Assembly: GCF_000472425.1 (NCBI RefSeq)
Contig: NZ_AXAI01000005.1
Coordinates: 359,388-423,387 of the forward strand
Source of the DNA: Bradyrhizobium sp. Tv2a-2
Lineage (GTDB): Bacteria > Pseudomonadota > Alphaproteobacteria > Rhizobiales > Xanthobacteraceae
Length of the DNA: 64,000 nt
Direction: 5' to 3'
The position numbers and the translations under genes were made by a program. Under the pieces are notes generated by a model, which was not told the origin of the DNA, made no database searches, and worked only from the letters and a program-made list of their open reading frames with translations. Shown in pieces: positions 55,017-63,806 of this stretch. Position 1 is the stretch's first letter; each line of letters starts with the position of its first letter.

Positions 55017-56911
55017 GTCGCCGTCCCCACGAGCTCGAAAATACGGGTTTCCCTGGTCATCCCCTTGGCAACGACCGATTCGAAGGCTCTGAACTGGAAG
55101 CAGTGCCGAACGCGCAAATAGACGGCTTCGCTCACAAGGATAGCTGTCCCAAATTGCTTGTTTACGCCTTCGAGGCGCGCTGCAAGATTCACCGTATTGC
55201 CGAGCGCCGTGTAGTTCATCCGCTCGGTTGATCCGAGGTTGCCGACCACGGCCTCCCCGACGTGAATCCCGAACCGGGTAAAGAACGACTTCAGACCCTC
55301 GGTTTCAAACTCGGCGTTGAGCTTCTCGCCTGCCGATCTGGCCGCAAGGGCTGCCCGGCAGGCTCGCTCGACGTGGTCTGGCTGTGGATTGGGCGCGTTC
55401 CAGAACACCATCACGGCGTCGCCAATGAACTTATCGATTGTTCCGCCTTCGGCGAGGAACGCGTCGGTGAGCACGGAGAAATAGCGCGACGTTTGGTGCA
55501 TGAGGATGTCGGGGTCGGCAGACTCCGCGATGGTCGTAAAATCCCGAACGTCGGTGAAGACGACGGTGATCTCCTCTCGGACTCCACCAAGCTCCGTGGA
55601 GATGGAATTATCGACGACCCGCTGGACGAGCTCTTTGGGGACAAAGTGGGCGAATGACCAAATGGCTCGCTGCGCGAGCGTCATCGCACTACCAAGCTCG
55701 TGAAGCTCCCTGATGCGCGACGGGACCGGTGAGGGGCCGGGCTCGGCGAGCGTCTGAAGCTTAACGGCCTCGGCCGTGATCCTTTTCAGGGCCCGGGACA
55801 TCCCATTGCCGAATATCCAAACGATCGGAAGGAAGGCGGCGCTGGCAATTGTTGCCAGAACCAGTCCGGTGAAGTGGAGCCTCCTCACATCTTTGGCGAA
55901 GTCTTCCTGGGCCGCCAACAACATGATGCCTGCACTGTACTGGTCGCCCAAAGCGAACTTCACCACCTTGAACAGATAATCCCGCCCTTGGTCATCACGG
56001 ATACTTCCATCGTACTGGTCGCGTCCCCGTGACCTCCGCAAGACGGCCGCCACAATCCCGGACTTGATCTCCTTGATGTTTGGCAATTGCGGTTCGGATG
56101 GATGTGTCAACGCACTGACGATGAATTCGGCAAAATCCGGGTGGGCTATGAGCGCACCAGTCGAGTCGAACATCACGACGATTCCGTGCTCTCCGGGGCG
56201 TTGCGCCTGAACGAAATCACTGAAGGTGTCCAGCTTGAGATCGGCAGCAAGGACGCCGGGCACTTTGCCCCGCAAGGGCGCGCTGACCGTGATCACCGGT
56301 GCGCCAATGCTGAACGAAAGATAGGGCGACGAGACCAGCGACCGGTCGGCTTTCATCGTGTCGCGATACCAGGACCGCCTGCGGGTGTCGTATCCGTATT
56401 TCCATAGATCGATTTGTCCGACCTCGTTGCCCTGCTGATCCTCAAAGATACGCCGCATGGGCAGCTGGCCGTCAGGGGTGGGACGAACCAGGTTGATCGC
56501 GGTGCTGGCGCCAGGCGTCGCACGTAACCTCTCGCGCTGTTCATCGTTGAGCTCGCCGATGCGCCGCACCTGCAACCAGGCGCCATTTTCGAAGCCGGCA
56601 TAAACACTGTCCAATTGAGGCAGCTCCTGCAGGACGGCCTTGAACAGGGGAATCGCGGGGCCGGTCTCGGTCCTCTCGTTTGAATCGGCCAAGCTGGAAC
56701 TCGTCGCCAGCACATGCACCAGGGAAGCCAGAGCAGTCAGCTGCGTCTGAAGCCGCCCGAAGGCTTTCGCACTGGACGCGTCCATGTAGGCAGACGCCGC
56801 GTCCTGGGTGGCCCAGCGAAGAGCCCGGTCCTGAATCGCGATCAGCAACGTGGCGAGAGCGACGACAAACGCCATCACCGCGAACGTGATTGAAGTTCGA
56901 AATGTCAACAT
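55013..56911 (-). CDS. Transmembrane adenylate cyclase with extracytoplasmic Cache domain
   Basis: A 632-residue class III cyclase. Layout: membrane helix about 8-28, a large dCache-like periplasmic domain about 30-340 (WYRDTMKADRSLVSSPYLSF, then GVLAADLKLDTFSDFV), membrane helix about 346-367, a HAMP-like linker, and the cyclase domain about 445-625. Metal ligands are Asp454 (VVFTDVRDF) and Asp498 (FIGDAVMVFW). The base-selecting residues are Lys494 (TIDKFIGD) and Thr568 (MNYTALGNTVNLAARLE), which fits ATP rather than GTP. Transition-state Asn and Arg are present. It is expected to make cAMP in response to a periplasmic signal. The binding-protein gene follows with a 4-bp overlap. Confidence 0.93.
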   Translation of the reverse strand: MLTFRTSITFAVMAFVVALATLLIAIQDRALRWATQDAASAYMDASSAKAFGRLQTQLTALASLVHVLATSSSLADSNERTETGPAIPLFKAVLQELPQLDSVYAGFENGAWLQVRRIGELNDEQRERLRATPGASTAINLVRPTPDGQLPMRRIFEDQQGNEVGQIDLWKYGYDTRRRSWYRDTMKADRSLVSSPYLSFSIGAPVITVSAPLRGKVPGVLAADLKLDTFSDFVQAQRPGEHGIVVMFDSTGALIAHPDFAEFIVSALTHPSEPQLPNIKEIKSGIVAAVLRRSRGRDQYDGSIRDDQGRDYLFKVVKFALGDQYSAGIMLLAAQEDFAKDVRRLHFTGLVLATIASAAFLPIVWIFGNGMSRALKRITAEAVKLQTLAEPGPSPVPSRIRELHELGSAMTLAQRAIWSFAHFVPKELVQRVVDNSISTELGGVREEITVVFTDVRDFTTIAESADPDILMHQTSRYFSVLTDAFLAEGGTIDKFIGDAVMVFWNAPNPQPDHVERACRAALAARSAGEKLNAEFETEGLKSFFTRFGIHVGEAVVGNLGSTERMNYTALGNTVNLAARLEGVNKQFGTAILVSEAVYLRVRHCFQFRAFESVVAKGMTRETRIFELVGTAT

Positions 56912-57194
56912 CCCGCGTGCTCTTCAATTGCAAAGGATGCAGCTGCCAAGTCTCGTCGCGGGGACCAAACTCGTCCGTCGGGCTGAGGGCCAAGAGCAGG
57001 CCCCCCGGCGCCCCAGTTGGGCCACCCATGCGATCTGAACCTAAGGCCGAGTTTGCATGCAGCACTATGCAGCTTCGGCAACATTGGATGACTGTGGTCT
57101 AACGGTCATACGCCAACAACGACGATACAGTCCGCTTCAGGTCGAAAGCGCCGCCTCGGCTGATGACAGCTCCCGGCCCGAGGTGCTGAAAATG

Positions 57195-57485
57195 CTATCG
57201 AACCAGCTCAACCTTCGCCGCGAGATCCGGGTAGCGGCTGATGCGGTAGGTGGCGTTTTCGCATTTCAGGACCCATACATCGTGGTCCGGCCGGGACTGC
57301 TTTGCGTCGCGCGTCGCCCGTTGCGGCTTGTCGCAGGCGAACCCCTGCGTGCGGATCTGGGCTGCCAGCACGTCCTTGGGCGTTTCCCCAGCCGCCAGGG
57401 CGGTGGGCAACAAATGAGTTTCGCTCAATAGCGCCCCAACGGAAACAACGACAGACAGAATTGCGGGGTATCGACACGCTGCCAT
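57195..57485 (-). CDS. Small exported protein of unknown function
   Basis: A 96-residue protein. A signal peptide of about 32 residues (YPAILSVVVSVGALLS ... LPTALAAG) is followed by a 64-residue mature part with two cysteines (GFACDKPQRA and VLKCENATYRISRYPD), probably a disulfide. GGAG lies 8 bp before the ATG at 57485; the frame is open to 57575, but that part does not look like a leader. The WVLKCENATYRISRYPD end resembles small hypothetical proteins frequent in rhizobia; the function is unknown. Confidence 0.7.
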   Translation of the reverse strand: MAACRYPAILSVVVSVGALLSETHLLPTALAAGETPKDVLAAQIRTQGFACDKPQRATRDAKQSRPDHDVWVLKCENATYRISRYPDLAAKVELVR

Positions 57486-57814
57486 GGCAGGCGCTCCACA
57501 TCGACTGCATCCGAAAAGTTTGCGGCCAAACCGGCCAAGTTTGTCCACTCTACTGACTTTGCGACGATTGACCATACACCGCTATGCAGAAACGGCGGAT
57601 GAGGCTTGAGCCGCAGCCGACGGCTCCAGCAATTAGGCAGCCCGGCCGCCGACCGTGATGCCGAAGACACAGTTGTCCAATAAGCGCACGAGGAGCCGCT
57701 TGTTTGCCGATTTTGCATAGACGTTTCGGGGTGATGTCCATCTTATTCACAGGTGTCCGAATCCGACTATTTGGCGCTCGCAGCAGAGCGTCGGGGAAAT
57801 CAGGGAGCCGGCGG
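57486..57814. other. 329-bp divergent intergenic region, nothing recognised
   Basis: It should contain the promoters of the small exported protein (minus) and the outer-membrane protein (plus). No repeat, RNA or ORF is supported. Local A+T content is a little higher around 57700-57760. Confidence 0.35.
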
Positions 57815-58906
57815 ATGCGGTGGATTCGATCGAGGTCAGGGCTCAGCTTTTTACAGCGAAATCTGCGTCTTGGAGCAATTGCCGCTCTGCTGGCGCTTCC
57901 TGTTCAAACCGCTCGCGCCGATGAAGGCGGCGTCAGCTTCTGGATCCCTGGATTCTTCGGCAGCCTTGCGGCTACCCCTTCGCAGGCCCCTGGATGGTCC
58001 GTCACTTCAATCTACTACCATGACACGGTCTCCGCCGCGGGTAACGTGGCGCTGGCGAGAGAATTCGAGATTCGCAACGTTCCTGGCAGTCTGACGGCCA
58101 GCTTCACCGGCAACGTCAATGCAAGCATAAATGTTGACTTGATGGTCCCGACCTACACTTTCGCGACGCCGGTCTTGGGTGCTCAGGTCTCTGTCGCACT
58201 CTTAGGACTGTACGGCGCCAACTCGACCTCACTCTCGGGAACGCTCGCAGGGACATTGGCAGGACCGCTCGGCGGCACTGTTCCATTCTCGCGCACCGAT
58301 GCCATCAACAGCAACATCGTGGGATTTGGCGACCTGATCCCATTCTACCAGATGAAATGGAATGCCGGCGTCAACAACTACATGTTTTACGTCACCGGAG
58401 ACATCCCGGCCGGCATGTACGACTCGATGCGTCTTGCGAACTTGGGTATCGGGCACTGGGCTTTCGATACCGGCGGTGGCTACACCTATTTCGACCCAAA
58501 GACCGGGCATGAATTTTCGGCGGTGCTCGGATTCACATACAACTTCATCAATCCGTCTACCCAATATCAGAGCGGCGTTGACATGCACCTCGACTGGGCC
58601 GCGTCGCAATTCCTGACCAAGCAGTGGCAGGTCGGCCTCGTGGGTTACCTGTATCAGGAGCTCGGTTGCGACAGCGGCTCCGGCGATCGCGTCGGCTGTT
58701 TCCAGTCGCGGGTGGTCGGCGTCGGCCCGCAGGTCGGCTACATCTTTCCGATCGGAGACAAGCTGCAGGGCTATCTCAACTTGAAGGCTTACGGCGAATT
58801 CGCCAACGAAAATCGTCCAGCGGGCTGGAACCTCTGGTTGACATTCAATCTTTCGCCAGCGGCAGCAACGCCGCCCACGCCTTCTAAGCCCATGTTCACG
58901 AAGTAG
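57815..58906 (+). CDS. Outer-membrane beta-barrel of the phenol-degradation MetA family
   Basis: A 363-residue exported protein. The signal peptide ends near VQTARADEGG. The mature part is rich in alternating strands with aromatic girdle residues (GVSFWIPGFFGSLAAT, GWSVTSIYYHDT, GFGDLIPFYQMKW, FDTGGGYTYFDPKTGHEFSAVLGFTYNF, LTKQWQVGLVGYLYQEL, VGPQVGYIFPIGD) and ends in LWLTFNLSP. This is the SphA/Phenol_MetA_deg pattern, thought to form channels for hydrophobic compounds. The start at 57815 has GGAG about 10 bp upstream; the longer frame starts at a TTG at 57704. Confidence 0.8.
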   Translation: MRWIRSRSGLSFLQRNLRLGAIAALLALPVQTARADEGGVSFWIPGFFGSLAATPSQAPGWSVTSIYYHDTVSAAGNVALAREFEIRNVPGSLTASFTGNVNASINVDLMVPTYTFATPVLGAQVSVALLGLYGANSTSLSGTLAGTLAGPLGGTVPFSRTDAINSNIVGFGDLIPFYQMKWNAGVNNYMFYVTGDIPAGMYDSMRLANLGIGHWAFDTGGGYTYFDPKTGHEFSAVLGFTYNFINPSTQYQSGVDMHLDWAASQFLTKQWQVGLVGYLYQELGCDSGSGDRVGCFQSRVVGVGPQVGYIFPIGDKLQGYLNLKAYGEFANENRPAGWNLWLTFNLSPAAATPPTPSKPMFTK

Positions 58907-59170
58907 AGGCGCCGGCTCTCGCGTGAATTCATTGCTTTGCGCGGGCTGCGAAGACCATCGATCGGGGTTTGTTGCAACCGCTCGGGACAACGCGCGGGTC
59001 GTTCAGCATGCTCGATGGGGCATCACGGCTGAACGTTATGACAGCCGTCGATATATCTCTTTGGAGCCGAGCCACACTATCTTTGAAGGCCCTATGGCGC
59101 AGACGTGCTCCGCCAGACGGCCACGCTAATGAGGTCCATACCGCACTAAGCGAAGCGTCAGGATGCGGCC

Positions 59171-59992
59171 ATGAAGCGGATTGCGGGCAAGCGACGATGG
59201 TGGATTGTCCTTGCGGGTGTTCTTGCCGTCTACCTTGCTCTTGCTTACGTCGTCTTGCCGCGTTTGTGGAGTCATCACGAACACGAGCCAGGTCTTGCTT
59301 CCCTGCCAATGGTGACGCGCACGGCGAGCGATATCCCGGGTGACGCTCTCAATGTGGGGCTCGTCGGCAGCAAGGAAGACGTTGTACGTGCGATGCAGGC
59401 GGCGGGCTGGTTTCCTGCTGATCCGATCACCTTGCGAACGAGCATCGAGATCGTCGGCAGCGTCGTCCTTGACCGACCCTACCACGACGCGCCTGTCAGT
59501 CCGCTCTATTACGAAGGAAAGAAGGAACAGCTTGCGTTCGAGAAGCCCGATGGCAGGAGCGCGGACCGGCGGCATCATGTCCGCTTCTGGCAGGTGCTGG
59601 ATAAGGGGACAGACGGTCGCCCGGTCTGGCTCGGTTCGGTTACCTTCGACCGCCGGGTCGGCCTGAGCCACGATACAGGGCAGGTGACCCATCACATTGC
59701 ACCCGACATTGATGCCGAGCGCGACCTGCTGATGCACGATTTGCGCGACGCCGGAATGGTCCAAAACTTCTTCCAGATTTCCGGAACCGGCCCGACCCTG
59801 TTCGGCCGAAATGGTGAGGGCGATCCGTATTACACGGACGGCGAGATCTACATCGCCACCCTGGTGATCGATGGCGCCAGGAGCAGCGAACCGCCCGCGA
59901 CTCTGCCTCCGCCGCCTCTGATCGCCGCGAAGGACGAGGTATGGCACGGGATCGGCAACGTGATCAGTCCGCAATCATCGTCTGTCCGCTGA
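59171..59992 (+). CDS. LssY C-terminal-domain membrane-anchored protein
   Basis: A 273-residue protein. One N-terminal membrane helix (WWIVLAGVLAVYLALAYVVLP) anchors an extracytoplasmic domain. LVGSKEDVVRAMQAAGWFPADPITLRTSIEI, SPLYYEGKKEQLAFEKP, HHVRFWQV, SVTFDRRVGLSHDTGQVTHHI and GDPYYTDGEIYIATLV are the LssY_C domain signature, found at the end of phosphatase-type LssY proteins. Here the domain stands alone. Its role is unknown; the family links to lipid or phosphate chemistry. It is convergent with the multihaem gene, which ends 2 bp away. Confidence 0.85.
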   Translation: MKRIAGKRRWWIVLAGVLAVYLALAYVVLPRLWSHHEHEPGLASLPMVTRTASDIPGDALNVGLVGSKEDVVRAMQAAGWFPADPITLRTSIEIVGSVVLDRPYHDAPVSPLYYEGKKEQLAFEKPDGRSADRRHHVRFWQVLDKGTDGRPVWLGSVTFDRRVGLSHDTGQVTHHIAPDIDAERDLLMHDLRDAGMVQNFFQISGTGPTLFGRNGEGDPYYTDGEIYIATLVIDGARSSEPPATLPPPPLIAAKDEVWHGIGNVISPQSSSVR

Positions 59993-59993
59993 T

Positions 59994-62471
59994 CTATTGC
60001 TTCAAGCGCGCGCGGAGTTCGTCGGTGAGACGAGCCAGATTACGATCGTTCGGAACAATGCGGGAAAGTTGCTCGGCATATTGAAGAGCAGCAGCGATAT
60101 CTCCAGCATCGCGGCTGAACGTCACCAGAGCCGACAGGGTGTCGCGATCTTCGGGATGCTGAGCCAGGTTCTCTTTCAGGACTTTTATCGCTTCATCGAC
60201 GCGACCCGACGAATGCAGCGCCACCGCATAAACATAGGCGTATCGAGACCGCTCGGGCTCAAGTCCGGTCGCTGTGCGGAATTCGGCCAGCGCGTCATCT
60301 GGCCGTCTCTCGCGGGTCAGGGTGAGCCCGAGTGCATGGTGCAGTCCTGCGTCCCGGCCTGACGATCCGATCGCCGTCCTCAGCACGGCCTCTCCATCAC
60401 CATCCCGGCCAAGCTGCCGATACAAATCCGCCAGATTGATCGCTGCCGGCGCGTATTGCGGGCTAAGCTTCAGCGCCGCCTTGTATTCCTTCTCTGCTTC
60501 GCCGGTGAGCCCGCGCCGCGCATAGAAATTTCCGAGCGTCGCCCGGGATTCCGGCCGATCCGCATTGAACTGCTGTGCGGCAATGAACTCGGCGGCCACC
60601 CGCTCGAAGGCTGCGCGATCGGCGGCGGGTTGATTGGCAGTCGGCACGGCCGCCAGCACCGACACCGCCCTGATGCGAACGCCGCGGCTCGGGTCGGAAA
60701 GCAGCGGGGCGACGACGGGCCAGAGCCGGTCGCCCGGCAGTCCGTCGAGCATGTCCAGCGCGCCGATGCGAACCATCGGATCCGGATCAGCCAATCCCTT
60801 GCGGGCGAGATCGATGTTGGCTGGCGAAACCCGCGCATGTAGTTCGCTCAGCGCACTCGCCCGCGCGATCGCCGGCGTTGTCGCGCCGGCTGCAACCAGC
60901 GCAAGAAGGGCTGCGGCATCGGGACGGTCGGCCCAGGATGCCTGCAATGCCTCGGCATAATTCTGGAAGCCCTTTCGAACCGGCCCGTGCCAACGCGCGA
61001 TTGCGTCGGCCGCCCATTGCGCGGATTTGTCGGCATGACAATCGTTGCAGGCGTTTGGCGTGCCAAGCGTCACAGAGATATCAGGCCTCGGAATTCGGAA
61101 GCTGTGATCGTGCCGCTTGTCGATCACCATGTAGGTACTGACCGGCATATGGCACGATACGCAAGTAACCTTTGGCGTCACGCCTTCGTGTCGGTTGTGT
61201 GAGGCAACTTCGTATTTGTCGGAGGCGTGGCACTGCAGGCAGACGCCGTCGCCTTCAGCGCGGAGCTTGGCTGCATGTGGTTCGTGACAATCGCTGCAGG
61301 TGACGCCGGCCGCAAACATCTTGCTCTGCTTGAACGAGCCGTAGTTGTAGACCTCGTCGAGCATCTGCCCATCAGCGTGATAGAGGCCACGGGCAAGAGG
61401 TGAGACAAGGTGGGTGTCGGATAACGGCCGCCCTGGAATCCAGTCCTCGGAAAACTGTCCACGTCGCGCATGGCACAGGCCGCAGGTCTCGACCTCCCGG
61501 CGCGTCGCTGCCGGCGCGGCACTGCGTTGCGGATTGCCGGTCTTTGGATCGCGCTGCCAGGTGACGCCATCCCGTTCGTTCAGGAAGACGGCGAGCCCCT
61601 TGAGAGGGTCTCGATCCTTCCCGAACGGCCACCAGCTCCGCTGATCGTCCGCCCATTGGACGTGCCGTGAGCCTTTGCCATGGCAGGCCTCGCAGCCGAC
61701 GCTGATTTCCGCCCAGGTGGTATGGAAGCGATTATTGGCCGCATCGTAGTTCTTCCGCACGCCTGTCGAATGGCACTCGGCGCACATGAAATTCCAGTTC
61801 TGATTGAGTTTGGTCCAGTGCAGCACGTCGTCGTGCTTGATCTCCTCATTGGGATAGAGATGAAACCAGCGCTGGCCGCCCTGGTCTTTCGGCCGGCTGT
61901 CCCAGGCGATGGAAAGCGCCTGGATCCGGCCATCCGGGAATTCGATCAGATACTGCTGCAAGGGTTCGATGCCGAATGTGTATTTCACCTCGAAGGTTGC
62001 AAGCGTGCCATCGGAACCATCAGTCTCGACGAAGAACTTGCCGTCAGTTTTGAAAAAACGGGAATGGACGCCGTAATAGTCGAAACCGGCGTTGTCGAAA
62101 TCACCGAGCACGGAAGCTGCACTGGGGTGCTGCATGGCGCGCTGGTGCTGGGATTGCTTCCAGAGCGCCGTTTCGGTCTGGTGACATCCGGCGCAAGCTT
62201 CGCTGCCGACGAATACAGGGGCAGACGCCACGCTCGTGGTCCGCAGCATTTCCGGCAGGCCGAGTCCGCCACTGGCGAACAACCAGGCCAAACCGCCAAC
62301 CACGACAGCTGCGATTGCCATGAGTACGGCTACGCGCGGCATCGACCTCCACGGGTGAACGGGTTGGTTCCTGGCGCCGCCGGTTTCAGTGCTCGCTGCG
62401 ATCCCGGCGGGCGACGATTTGACGGACCGCCTCTTGTCGCTTCTGCCGTTCCGTCCCTTGTTGCGCGGCAC
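59994..62471 (-). CDS. Eight-haem cytochrome c fused to HEAT and TPR repeats
   Basis: An 825-residue membrane-anchored protein. After a helix at about 46-66 come eight CxxCH haem sites: CAGCH (residue 93), CAECH, CEACH, CGLCH, CSDCH, CLQCH, CVSCH and CNDCH. About residues 460-580 is a HEAT-like part (IGALDMLDGLPGDRLWPVVAPLLSDPSRGVRIRAVSVL) and about 590-820 is a TPR part (FYARRGLTGEAEKEYKAALKLSPQYAPAAINLADLYRQLGRDGDGE). It belongs to the cytochrome c554/multihaem group and probably passes electrons in the periplasm while the repeats bind partners. GTG at 62471 is taken as the start, though the end of the long charged leader could begin later. Confidence 0.85.
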   Translation of the reverse strand: MPRNKGRNGRSDKRRSVKSSPAGIAASTETGGARNQPVHPWRSMPRVAVLMAIAAVVVGGLAWLFASGGLGLPEMLRTTSVASAPVFVGSEACAGCHQTETALWKQSQHQRAMQHPSAASVLGDFDNAGFDYYGVHSRFFKTDGKFFVETDGSDGTLATFEVKYTFGIEPLQQYLIEFPDGRIQALSIAWDSRPKDQGGQRWFHLYPNEEIKHDDVLHWTKLNQNWNFMCAECHSTGVRKNYDAANNRFHTTWAEISVGCEACHGKGSRHVQWADDQRSWWPFGKDRDPLKGLAVFLNERDGVTWQRDPKTGNPQRSAAPAATRREVETCGLCHARRGQFSEDWIPGRPLSDTHLVSPLARGLYHADGQMLDEVYNYGSFKQSKMFAAGVTCSDCHEPHAAKLRAEGDGVCLQCHASDKYEVASHNRHEGVTPKVTCVSCHMPVSTYMVIDKRHDHSFRIPRPDISVTLGTPNACNDCHADKSAQWAADAIARWHGPVRKGFQNYAEALQASWADRPDAAALLALVAAGATTPAIARASALSELHARVSPANIDLARKGLADPDPMVRIGALDMLDGLPGDRLWPVVAPLLSDPSRGVRIRAVSVLAAVPTANQPAADRAAFERVAAEFIAAQQFNADRPESRATLGNFYARRGLTGEAEKEYKAALKLSPQYAPAAINLADLYRQLGRDGDGEAVLRTAIGSSGRDAGLHHALGLTLTRERRPDDALAEFRTATGLEPERSRYAYVYAVALHSSGRVDEAIKVLKENLAQHPEDRDTLSALVTFSRDAGDIAAALQYAEQLSRIVPNDRNLARLTDELRARLKQ

Positions 62472-62609
62472 TGGCTCTGCCTGTCAGACCTGCCGAACTG
62501 CTTCGAAGGGAAGATGACCAATCCGGCCAGCGCGAGCTATGCAGTTTCGGCAATTCGCTCCCTTCACCGCTCTGGCGCCGTCCGTGACGGCGCCAGAAAG
62601 GCACGTTGA

Positions 62610-62876
62610 TTATCCTGGTCCTAAACCCGCACAAGTGTTTCGGATGCAGTCCTGATAAACACCCCGACACTCGTAGGACGGTATCTTTTTCTGATGAAGA
62701 CAGTCGCGATATCGCGCACGACAGGTATTTGTGCATTGCTGTCTAGCCGTCTGGGCTGCCGCGAAGGTGCGAGAGGCGAGATCGGCGTCGCGCGCATTGA
62801 GTGATTCAATATTCAACGACAAAAGCGCCGCGAAGAGCAGGGAGACGACGGCAAACGGCCGCTTGCTGCATTTCAT
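62610..62876 (-). CDS. Small exported six-cysteine protein
   Basis: An 88-residue protein. A signal peptide (FAVVSLLFAALLSLNIESLNA) is followed by a short mature part with six cysteines at 48, 52, 59, 70, 77 and 82 (CTNTC, RDCLHQ, YECRGV, QDCIRNTC). Even number and regular spacing suggest three disulfides or a metal site. No known family is recognised. It lies just upstream of the multihaem gene on the same strand, so they may form one unit. Confidence 0.75.
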   Translation of the reverse strand: MKCSKRPFAVVSLLFAALLSLNIESLNARDADLASRTFAAAQTARQQCTNTCRARYRDCLHQKKIPSYECRGVYQDCIRNTCAGLGPG

Positions 62877-63187
62877 GACCGAACTTCCTTTAGCCGCGAT
62901 GCGAGTGTTGCCTTCATCGTGCTCTCCCTGAACGATTAGAAATCGGAGGGCGACCGAAGGTACCCAGAAGGCGTTTCATGGAAGGAAGGCTGGTCGAAAT
63001 ATCCCGGACGCGCTATGCGCATTCGGCAAACCCCGAAGAGCAGCCACGCCGGCGGAAGGTTGGCCGAAGCACATCTTCCGGGCCATGCGCCCCCAGCAAG
63101 CGCTGACGTCTCCGTCACTACCCCGAAAAAAGAGGCGGGCGCCCGCCAGGAGCGCCCGCTTCATCGCATCATTTTCGTCGCAAGAAC
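62877..63187. other. Intergenic region with arylsulfatase terminator
   Basis: This 311-bp stretch carries the upstream region of the six-cysteine gene and, at its right part, the terminator of the arylsulfatase. No ORF is supported. Confidence 0.4.
63126..63159 (-). terminator. Rho-independent terminator of the arylsulfatase gene
   Basis: On the minus strand GCGGGCG pairs with CGCCCGC and is followed by CTC and six T residues. It lies 29 bp after the arylsulfatase stop codon. Confidence 0.88.
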
Positions 63188-63806
63188 CTAGTCGCTTGCC
63201 TGGCTGGCATTGGCCTTTTTGACCTCCTCCAGGACCTGGCTGAGGTTATAGGACTCCGGCGCCTGCAGCGGCGGGAACTTCTCGTATGAGGCCAAGTGCG
63301 CCTCCCATAGCCGCTGACCGATCGGCAGCATGTTCCAGTCGTACTGCATAGCGGTCGCTGGGGCGCCGAGTGCGCCGCCCAGACTCATGGCCGATTTCTG
63401 GTCGATGCCAACGTTCTGTTCGAAGGGATCACGCTTGATGTTCTGGACCAGGGTGAAGTGGAATGGGATCAGCGGCATGAGCCAACCCGCCGGGCCGGGC
63501 TGCGACATCGTGTAATACATCTTCCAGTTCTTGTAACGCACCGCAGACGGTGTTGCGCCCGAGAAATAGAAGAAATGGTCGCGCGCCGATTTCTCCGACT
63601 TGCCTTCGAGGTAATCGCGCTGGTCGAAGCCATCGAGGGTCGTCTTGACGATGCCGGGGTACTTCCCCGCCTCGATCTGCTGCTTCAATTCATCGCCTTT
63701 GGGCCCACCTGCGATATCGACGAAGGTGGGCACCCAGTCGAGCGCGGCGAACAGCTGGTTCTTCACTGTGCCCGGCTTGATGACGCCCGGCCACTTGATG
63801 ACGAGC
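63188..63806 (-). pseudogene. Arylsulfatase, C-terminal fragment cut by an IS element
   Basis: About 205 codons of the C-terminal part of a sulfatase-family protein: LVIKWPGVIKPGTVKNQLF, LDWVPTFVDIAGGPKGDELK, DGFDQRDYLEGKSEKSARDHFFYFSGATPSAVRYKNWKMYY. Upstream the match ends at about 63805 with an in-frame TAG at 63806-63808, and the sequence becomes that of a transposable element. The catalytic formylglycine site (CxPxR) and metal ligands lie in the missing half, which may continue beyond the element outside the window. The fragment alone cannot be an active sulfatase. Confidence 0.85.
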
